Assembly (NCBI GenBank): GCA_964544265.1
Contig: CAZJBD010000105.1
Location: forward strand, 1 to 8,651
Origin: JALHVH01 sp964544265
GTDB lineage: Bacteria; Acidobacteriota; Aminicenantia; Aminicenantales; Saccharicenantaceae
Direction: 5' to 3'
DNA: 8,651 nt
This document shows positions 1 through 4,325 of this stretch, in pieces (the first letter of the stretch is position 1; every line of letters begins with the position of its first letter). A model generated the notes under the pieces. It worked only from the letters and a program-made list of their open reading frames with translations, searched no databases and was not told the DNA's origin. A program made the position numbers and the translations under genes.

Positions 1-34
1 GAGCGAAGAGGCCTCGGCCTCGAAAAAACTCTAA
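1..34 (+). CDS. C-terminal end of an unidentified upstream gene (partial)
   Basis: Reading in the frame that starts at base 2 gives Ser-Glu-Glu-Ala-Ser-Ala-Ser-Lys-Lys-Leu followed by TAA at 32-34 and a second, out-of-frame TAA at 35-37. The stop lies 7 bases before the GTG start of atpZ, the spacing expected of an operon neighbour. The tail is short, polar and of low complexity, so it says nothing about the product. ATP synthase operons in related bacteria are often preceded by parAB or bactofilin genes, but nothing visible here distinguishes these options. Confidence 0.4.
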   Translation, partial: SEEASASKKL

Positions 35-41
35 TAAGATC

Positions 42-311
42 GTGAGAATATCCTTATTCGGCGGAAAAAGGGACGATTTCCGGAAGATCGCCGAAATGAG
101 CTCGGTCGCGCTTGTCCTGCCGTCGTCCATCGCCATGGGCCTCTTCTTCGGCTATGTCCTCGACAAGTGGCTCCATACCGATCCCTGGATGCTCCTTGTG
201 TTCCTTGTCTTCGGCATCATCTCCGGTTTCATGAGCTTGTTTCGGGCTATCCGGAAGTACGAGAAAGAGGAAAACAGCCGAAGCCGCGAAATTCGCGGCC
301 GCGACGATTAG
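42..311 (+). CDS. atpZ: AtpZ/AtpI-family F0F1-ATPase accessory membrane protein
   Basis: This 89-residue protein has two predicted membrane helices (about residues 21-40 and 49-68). At the end of helix 1 it has the family pattern Gly-Tyr-Val-Leu-Asp-Lys-Trp-Leu (36-43), followed by a short loop with Thr-Asp-Pro-Trp. It has a basic N-terminus and a charged C-terminal tail. Proteins of this family sit at the head of atp operons and are thought to help F0 assembly or cation supply; the exact role is unsettled. The start is GTG at 42. It lacks a strong ribosome site but gives the usual length, while the next in-frame ATG (96) would remove the cytoplasmic N-terminus. The upstream stop 7 bases away suggests translational coupling. 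A 212-base gap separates it from atpI, unlike the overlapping genes that follow. Confidence 0.8.
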   Translation: MRISLFGGKRDDFRKIAEMSSVALVLPSSIAMGLFFGYVLDKWLHTDPWMLLVFLVFGIISGFMSLFRAIRKYEKEENSRSREIRGRDD

Positions 312-523
312 GCCGCAGCGAGGTCTTGACCCTTCCGCAATTCGGATGAATCATCATAGACGGAGGTTTCCAGACTTGTCGTCCTCAAAATCTGGGAGAT
401 CCCGAGTGAAACATTGCCGATCGTCGTGCGGCCTTGCTTCCTCGACGATGGGAGGCCGGGCTAAAGGACTCTCGCCGTCGTTGCCCTTCTTGATGTATAC
501 TAGCCCCTGGAAAGGCTGAGACC
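312..523 (+). other. 212-base gap between atpZ and atpI with inverted repeats and a -10-like box
   Basis: No convincing gene lies here. Several short inverted repeats could fold: CCAGA 370-374 with TCTGG 391-395; ATCGTCG 420-426 with CGACGAT 443-449; CTTCC 437-441 with GGGAG 450-454; and GGCCT 430-434 with AGGCC 453-457. The last three are mutually exclusive. None is followed by a run of T, so no intrinsic terminator is evident. A TATACT box at 496-501 may serve atpI. A 57-codon frame at 346-519 lacks a ribosome site and looks non-coding. The gap may hold a promoter and leader for the downstream F0 genes, or be a remnant of lost sequence. Confidence 0.5.
496..501 (+). promoter_or_regulatory. 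Candidate -10 box for atpI
   Basis: TATACT matches the sigma70 -10 consensus at five of six bases. It would place the transcript start near 508, just ahead of the GGAAAGG ribosome-site-like stretch (509-515) and the TTG start at 524. No acceptable -35 hexamer is seen at 16-18 bases upstream, so this is a weak call resting on one element and its position. Confidence 0.25.
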
Positions 524-916
524 TTGGACCTCGACCCGCTTGAAGAAAGGATCTTGAAGCGCATTCCCTTGGAGATCCTGGCCGCCGGGGCGGCCGCCGG
601 ACTTATCGCCCTGCCGTTCTTTGGCCTGACAACCGCTCTTTTGATCCTCACCGGGGGGGCGCTGGCCTCGCTGGGATTCTTATGGATGAAAGTTTCTCTG
701 ACCCGCCTCCTCCAGAAGGGAAAGAAAGCCGCTTTAAGGTCCGGGGTGCTCACCTACCTGGCCCGGTTCGTATTGATTCTGGCCGTTTTTTCTTTTATAA
801 TTTTTCTTTTTCCCGGGAAGATCCTTGCCTTCGTGGCCGGGTTTTCCGTCCTCGTGCCCGTATTCTTGTTCGAGGGCGTCTTCGCCCTCCTGCGCGTGAA
901 GACATGGAAGAGCTAG
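524..916 (+). CDS. atpI: ATP synthase subunit I (AtpI-like F0 assembly protein)
   Basis: This 130-residue protein is almost entirely hydrophobic, with four predicted helices at about residues 17-34, 36-56, 76-95 and 98-121. A basic loop (about 62-72, Lys/Arg rich) lies between helices 2 and 3. Length, topology and position just before atpB match the ATP synthase I family, whose members assist c-ring assembly in some bacteria. The start is the TTG at 524: no ATG, GTG or other TTG lies between it and the upstream in-frame stop at 491-493, and a GGAAAGG stretch lies 8 bases upstream. It overlaps atpB by 13 bases. The Phe/Ile-rich stretch around residues 88-97 is encoded by T-rich DNA that also contains a strong promoter-like sequence. 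Sequence identity in this family is low, so the assignment rests partly on context. Confidence 0.75.
   Translation: MDLDPLEERILKRIPLEILAAGAAAGLIALPFFGLTTALLILTGGALASLGFLWMKVSLTRLLQKGKKAALRSGVLTYLARFVLILAVFSFIIFLFPGKILAFVAGFSVLVPVFLFEGVFALLRVKTWKS
773..801 (+). promoter_or_regulatory. Internal sigma70-type promoter candidate inside atpI, ahead of atpB-atpE
   Basis: TTGATT at 773-778 (four of six consensus bases) is followed by a 17-base spacer and a perfect TATAAT at 796-801, predicting a transcript start near 808. This lies about 95 bases before the atpB start. The surrounding 784-812 is unusually T-rich for this GC-rich region. The same bases encode Phe, Ile and Val in a membrane helix, so the match could be a by-product of the protein sequence. 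Confidence 0.4.
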
Positions 917-1650
917 AACATAGTCTGTTTGTCGTTGAACTGTTCAATAAAGCCTTCGGCAAGCCGCTGGCTGCGTTGTTCGGGCTTTTCGGGATCAAAG
1001 TCGCCGATCCCTCCCACCTCGTCCCGGACTACATCGTCATGAGCCTGATCGTGGTTGTCGTCATGGGCCTCGTCTTCGGCTTGGCCTCGCGGAAGCTCAG
1101 CCTCGTCCCTTCCAAGCGACAGACTGTGCTCGAGCTCATCGTCGGGCTCTTTGAAGGCCTGATCATGGACACGATCGGCGAGCAGGGAAAGAAGTATCTC
1201 CCCGTAATCGGTTCTGTCGGGATCTTTATTTTCAGCTCCAACATGCTCGGTCTCATTCCGGGCCTCATGTCGCCCACGAGCAAGCTTAACGTCACGCTGG
1301 GCTGCGCCCTGGTCGTCTTCACTTATTATCACTGGCAGGGGATGAAGGCTCAGGGTGTCTTCAAATACCTCAAGACCTTCGCCGGACCCATCCCGGCCAT
1401 AGCCCCCTTAATGCTTCCGATTGAGCTCATCAGCCACTTCTCGCGGCCGGTCTCCCTGTCGTTGCGACTTTTCGGCAACATCTTCGCCGAGGACCTACTC
1501 ATCCTGATCATGGCCTCCATTATCCCCTTCTTCCTCCCCCTGCCGTTCATGGCCATTGCGATCTTTACGTCCTTGATCCAATCGTTCGTTTTCGTCCTTC
1601 TCTCCTGCATTTACATCGCGGGAGCCGTCTCCCATGAAGGAGAACATTAA
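904..1650 (+). CDS. atpB: F-type ATP synthase subunit a
   Basis: This is the stator channel subunit of F0, which passes ions to and from the c-ring. The 248-residue product has the hallmark segment Pro-Val-Ser-Leu-Ser-Leu-Arg-Leu-Phe-Gly-Asn (182-192). Arg188 corresponds to the essential arginine (E. coli Arg210). Gln226 in the last helix corresponds to E. coli Gln252, and the C-terminus Ser-His-Glu-Gly-Glu-His is typical. Next to the Asn192 region sit Glu196 and Asp197, the latter at the position of E. coli Glu219. Five to six membrane helices are visible. The ATG at 904 gives a normal N-terminus. The open frame extends upstream to 682, but that part lies inside atpI and is not subunit-a-like. 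There is only a weak GAAG before the start and the gene overlaps atpI by 13 bases, so translation is probably coupled. Confidence 0.95.
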   Translation: MEELEHSLFVVELFNKAFGKPLAALFGLFGIKVADPSHLVPDYIVMSLIVVVVMGLVFGLASRKLSLVPSKRQTVLELIVGLFEGLIMDTIGEQGKKYLPVIGSVGIFIFSSNMLGLIPGLMSPTSKLNVTLGCALVVFTYYHWQGMKAQGVFKYLKTFAGPIPAIAPLMLPIELISHFSRPVSLSLRLFGNIFAEDLLILIMASIIPFFLPLPFMAIAIFTSLIQSFVFVLLSCIYIAGAVSHEGEH

Positions 1651-1656
1651 TTCCTT

Positions 1657-1662
1657 AAGGAG
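1657..1662 (+). promoter_or_regulatory. Strong ribosome binding site that fixes the atpE start
   Basis: AAGGAG lies 7 bases before the ATG at 1670. It decides for that start over an in-frame ATG at 1634, which lies inside atpB and would add 12 polar residues ahead of the signal peptide. A strong site suits subunit c, which is needed in many copies per enzyme. Confidence 0.8.
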
Positions 1663-1669
1663 AACCAAG

Positions 1670-2020
1670 ATGTCCAAAACCATTAAATCCTTCGGGCTTG
1701 GGCTGTTTCTCATCGCCCTGGCGGGCGCCCCCCTGTTGGCCCAGGAGGCCACCAGCAGCGCCGCTAAACTCTCCCTCTTCAAGCTGTCCCTCATGCTGGG
1801 CGCAGGCGTCATCACCCTGGCCGTGTTCATCGGAGCCTTCTGCCAGGCCAAAGCCATCAGCGCGGCCTGCGAGGGCATCTCCCGGAACCCGCTCGGAGGC
1901 CCGCACATCCGCTTCCTGCTCATCTTCGGGCTCGTCCTGATCGAAACGCTGGTCATCTACGCCCTGCTCATCACAATCATCATCCTCATGGTCCAGTGGA
2001 ACAGGTATCCGGGAATTTGA
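1670..2020 (+). CDS. atpE: F-type ATP synthase subunit c, probably Na+-binding, with signal peptide
   Basis: Subunit c forms the rotor ring that carries ions across the membrane. The 116-residue product begins with a basic-hydrophobic stretch ending Leu-Leu-Ala-Gln (22-25) that looks like a cleavable signal peptide. The mature part is a helical hairpin: helix 1 about 36-66, polar loop Arg72-Asn73-Pro74, helix 2 about 80-109 with the ion-carrying carboxylate Glu92. Aligned by the loop arginine, Gln59, Glu92, Thr93 and Tyr97 fall exactly where Ilyobacter tartaricus has Gln32, Glu65, Ser66 and Tyr70, its Na+ site. Leu90 stands for Val63 and Leu94 for Thr67. A proton-specific c usually lacks the Ser/Thr after Glu. 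The glycine-rich motif of helix 1 is poor (Val52, Ile54, Ala56, Cys58, Ala60). The family call is secure; the ion choice is inference. Confidence 0.92.
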   Translation: MSKTIKSFGLGLFLIALAGAPLLAQEATSSAAKLSLFKLSLMLGAGVITLAVFIGAFCQAKAISAACEGISRNPLGGPHIRFLLIFGLVLIETLVIYALLITIIILMVQWNRYPGI

Positions 2021-2051
2021 TCCGCTTCGGATTGACCAAGGGGAGAATTTA

Positions 2052-2921
2052 ATGGCCCCCCGGCTTTTTTCGATTATCGCCTCATCCGTCAAGAGGTTTA
2101 ACGAAGACAAATGTTGGACCTCAGCCATCGTCATCTCCTATTTCACGTTCCTCTGCGCCATCCCCCTCATCGCCCTGGCCGCCTACGTCACGGCCCGGAT
2201 CCTGGGGAGCTCGGAGATCGTCTTCCGGGGCCTGAACATCTTCACCGACGAGTTCTTCGCCAAGCTTGACCCTGGATTTATAGCCAAGATCCGGGGCCTG
2301 GGGACGAGCATCACGAACCTGGGGCTGTTCGGGCTCGGCGGATCGTTTGTCGCGGCCAGTTTATTGTTCTCAAGCCTCATCTCTTCGCTGAACCAGATCT
2401 TCAGGACGAAGTATCACAAGTCGTTCTTCTACAACCGGCTCATGGAGTATCTCCTCATGGCCGTCATGGGCATCCTTATGTTGCTCTCTCTTTCGATTAC
2501 GGCCGTCTGGACGGCTCTCCAGCGCAGCCTCCGAGAGAGCGAGGTCGTCGCGGGTTACATCAATCCCGGCGCGCTGGGGCTGGTCAACAACTTCTTCATC
2601 CAATACTTGATGCCCTATGGTTTGACCTTCCTTGTCCTGTTCACTCTCTACAAGTTCATCCCCGAGGTCAAGGTCTATACGAAGGGGGCCGCGATCGCCG
2701 CGGCCGTGGCCGCCCTGTTCTGGGAGGTCTTTAAAAGGATGTTTGCCTTTTATGTGGCCTATTTTTCGGCCATCGGAATCGTCCTTTCCAAGCTGCTGGC
2801 CGGGACGTTGACTTCGATCATCTTTTTCCTCCTCTGGATCTCCTTTTCGTTGGTCATCCTCCTCTGGGGGGCGGAACTGGCCGCGGTTCTAAACGAGAGG
2901 AGGGCTGCCCATGCTTCATGA
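2052..2921 (+). CDS. yihY: YihY/BrkB-family inner-membrane protein (UPF0761-like)
   Basis: This 289-residue protein has about six membrane helices (roughly 23-48, 92-112, 132-153, 178-201, 212-240, 254-280). It shows the family landmarks: the Ser-Tyr-Phe-Thr-Phe first helix, a Ser-Leu-Asn-Gln-Ile-Phe segment near 112, Tyr-Lys-Phe-Ile-Pro-Glu-Val-Lys-Val (200-208), and a last helix ending Leu-Trp-Gly-Ala-Glu-Leu-Ala-Ala-Val-Leu (271-280). The family was once annotated as ribonuclease BN in error; its function is unknown, and transport of lipids or solutes has been suggested. The ATG at 2052 follows GGGGAG with a 6-base spacer. It lies 31 bases after atpE and its end overlaps the start of lpxD by 11 bases. 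Co-translation with lpxD hints at an envelope role but does not prove one. Confidence 0.88.
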   Translation: MAPRLFSIIASSVKRFNEDKCWTSAIVISYFTFLCAIPLIALAAYVTARILGSSEIVFRGLNIFTDEFFAKLDPGFIAKIRGLGTSITNLGLFGLGGSFVAASLLFSSLISSLNQIFRTKYHKSFFYNRLMEYLLMAVMGILMLLSLSITAVWTALQRSLRESEVVAGYINPGALGLVNNFFIQYLMPYGLTFLVLFTLYKFIPEVKVYTKGAAIAAAVAALFWEVFKRMFAFYVAYFSAIGIVLSKLLAGTLTSIIFFLLWISFSLVILLWGAELAAVLNERRAAHAS

Positions 2922-3960
2922 GACGGGCGAGGAATTTTCGGTCCGTGAACTGGCGGAGAAACTGGGATGCGCGTTCGAGGGCGACGGCGGGGTGCGGATC
3001 CGAGGTGTCGCGAGCCTGGAACGGGCGGGAGCGGGCGACCTCGTATTCCTCGCCAGCCCCAAGTTCAGGCCGAAGCTTCTCGCGAGCGGGGCGTCGGCGG
3101 CCATTGTCCCGGAGGGGGAGAGCGGCAGCTTCGGGCAGATACCGGTTATCAAGGCTGCGAATCCGCATCTGTGCTTTGCCCGGGCGGTCGAGCTTTTTTA
3201 TAAACCGTTGAAACCGGCCGCCGGCGTTCATCCGTTGGCCGTCGTGGCGGCGTCGGCCCGGATCGGGCAGGGGGCATCGGTCGGCGCCCTGGCCTCGGTG
3301 GGCGAGGACGTCGAGATCGGGGCGAAAGCGATTATCCATCCGTTGGCTTCGATCTATCCGGGGGCGAAGATTGGCGAGGAATCGGACATTCACTCCCACG
3401 TCTCGATTAGGGAGGGGGTCGTTATCGGGAAGAGGGTCACGATTCACAACGGCTGTGTCATTGGGGCCGACGGCTTCGGCTACGTCAAGGGGCCGGACGG
3501 ACGGCAGGTCAAGATCCCCCAGGTTGGGGGGGTCATCATCGAGGACGACGTCGAGATCGGGGCGAACACGGCCATCGACCGGGCCGCCCTGGACGTTACG
3601 ATCATCCGGAAGGGCGTCAAGATCGATGACCTGGTCATGGTCGGGCACAACGTCGAGGTGGGCGAGAACGCCATCCTTGTCGCTCAGGTCGGGATCTCCG
3701 GAAGTTCGAGAGTCGGCCGGGATGCCATCCTCAGCGGCCAGGTTGGAATTGCCGATCACGTTGCTATCGGCGACGGAGCCATCGCGGCCGCTAAGTCCGG
3801 TATCACCAAGGACGTGCCGGCGGGAACGATGGTCTCCGGCAGCCCCCACCTCGACATCCAGGAGTGGCGGAAGTTCTGGGCGGCTGCGCCGAGGCTTTAT
3901 GATCTCATCAAGGAATTCAAGCGCCTCAAAGCGCGCGTCGAAGAACTCGAGAGGAAGTAG
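2911..3960 (+). CDS. lpxD: UDP-3-O-acylglucosamine N-acyltransferase (lipid A synthesis)
   Basis: LpxD adds the second acyl chain, from acyl-ACP to the 2-amino group of UDP-3-O-acylglucosamine, the third step of lipid A synthesis in the cytoplasm. The 349-residue product has an N-terminal uridine-binding domain (about 8-100) and a left-handed beta-helix of hexapeptide repeats (about 104-305). It ends in a charged helical tail (about 316-349) that in this family helps hold the acyl carrier protein and the trimer. His246 in Val-Gly-His-Asn-Val-Glu-Val-Gly aligns with the catalytic histidine (E. coli His239); His283 aligns with the second conserved histidine. The segment Lys-Ile-Pro-Gln-Val-Gly (201-206) is also typical. 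The ATG at 2911 follows a full AGGAGG with 7-base spacing inside the end of yihY. No fabZ or lpxA follows, unlike the common lpxD-fabZ-lpxA order. The gene ends 3 bases from the convergent trxA. Confidence 0.95.
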   Translation: MLHETGEEFSVRELAEKLGCAFEGDGGVRIRGVASLERAGAGDLVFLASPKFRPKLLASGASAAIVPEGESGSFGQIPVIKAANPHLCFARAVELFYKPLKPAAGVHPLAVVAASARIGQGASVGALASVGEDVEIGAKAIIHPLASIYPGAKIGEESDIHSHVSIREGVVIGKRVTIHNGCVIGADGFGYVKGPDGRQVKIPQVGGVIIEDDVEIGANTAIDRAALDVTIIRKGVKIDDLVMVGHNVEVGENAILVAQVGISGSSRVGRDAILSGQVGIADHVAIGDGAIAAAKSGITKDVPAGTMVSGSPHLDIQEWRKFWAAAPRLYDLIKEFKRLKARVEELERK

Positions 3961-3963
3961 GCA

Positions 3964-4314
3964 TCAAGAGCCGACCCCGCCCTCTTTTGTCAGGTGCGCC
4001 GAGACGAGCTCCTCGATCTTCTTTTTTGGGACGACGCCGATAATCGTCTCCTTGACGTCCCCACCTTTGAACACGATCAAGGTCGGAATGCTCATGATAC
4101 CGTAAAACGTGGACGTTTTTGGGTTGTCGTCCACGTTGACCTTGGCCACTTTGAGTTTCCCGGTATATTCCTTGGCGATCTCTTCGACCGCCGGAGCGAT
4201 CATCCGGCAGGGCATGCACCAGGGCGCCCAGAAATCGACGAGGACAGGAAGCTCGGACTTGAGGACCTCTTGCTCGAACGTGGCGTCCGAGCTTTGAAGG
4301 ATCTCTTCGGACAT
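3964..4314 (-). CDS. trxA: Thioredoxin with WCMPC active site
   Basis: Thioredoxins reduce protein disulfides in the cytoplasm. The 116-residue product has the full fold: buried Asp27 in Val-Asp-Phe-Trp-Ala, the active site Trp32-Cys33-Met34-Pro35-Cys36, and the cis-proline Pro77 in Ser-Ile-Pro-Thr. No signal peptide or membrane anchor is visible. The usual site is Trp-Cys-Gly-Pro-Cys; here Gly is replaced by Met, which could shift redox potential or partner choice. Length is slightly above the classic 105-110 because of a Gly-rich C-terminal tail. It is the last gene of the minus-strand operon, 9 bases after purF, and its ribosome site overlaps the purF stop codon, so it is probably translationally coupled. 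No thioredoxin reductase is in view. A specialised thioredoxin-like oxidoreductase is the alternative. Confidence 0.93.
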   Translation of the reverse strand: MSEEILQSSDATFEQEVLKSELPVLVDFWAPWCMPCRMIAPAVEEIAKEYTGKLKVAKVNVDDNPKTSTFYGIMSIPTLIVFKGGDVKETIIGVVPKKKIEELVSAHLTKEGGVGS

Positions 4315-4319
4315 GATGG

Positions 4320-4325
4320 TCTCCT
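4320..4325 (-). promoter_or_regulatory. trxA ribosome binding site overlapping the purF stop codon
   Basis: On the minus strand AGGAGA lies 5 bases before the trxA ATG. Its first two bases are the last two of the purF TAG stop (4324-4326). A ribosome terminating on purF would sit on the trxA site, which favours re-initiation and coupled synthesis. Confidence 0.75.

Noticed and set aside
295..302. GCGGCCGC palindrome at the end of atpZ
   Set aside because: A short GC palindrome is expected by chance in GC-rich DNA and has no associated structure.
346..519. 57-codon plus-strand open frame (ATG 346 to TGA 517-519) in the atpZ-atpI gap
   Set aside because: It has no ribosome site, a low-complexity Arg/Ser-rich product, codon use unlike the neighbours and no recognisable domain.
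682..903. 74-codon N-terminal extension of atpB
   Set aside because: It lies inside atpI in another frame, is Arg/Pro-rich and resembles no subunit a N-terminus. The ATG at 904 gives the normal length.
1634..1669. Alternative upstream start for atpE
   Set aside because: It overlaps the end of atpB and would put 12 polar residues before the signal peptide. AAGGAG is ideally placed for the ATG at 1670.
2020..2032. Small hairpin ATCCG-CTT-CGGAT between atpE and yihY
   Set aside because: The stem is only five pairs and no T-run follows, so it is not an intrinsic terminator. It could be chance.
3199..3204. TATAAA in lpxD as a promoter
   Set aside because: It encodes Tyr-Lys within the protein, no gene starts downstream on this strand, and there is no matching -35.
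2854..3849. 331-codon open frame on the strand opposite lpxD
   Set aside because: lpxD is certain in the other frame. The antisense product is rich in Asp, Arg, Pro and Gly as expected for the complement of GC-rich codons, and it has no domain pattern.
3966..3986. AAGAG...CTCTTTT as a terminator after lpxD
   Set aside because: The stem is short and A/T-containing with a 9-base loop and only four T. It is too weak to annotate as a terminator.
3371..4105. 244-codon plus-strand frame running through lpxD into trxA
   Set aside because: It is a shifted-frame shadow: an Arg/Ser/Thr-rich product overlapping two well-identified genes.
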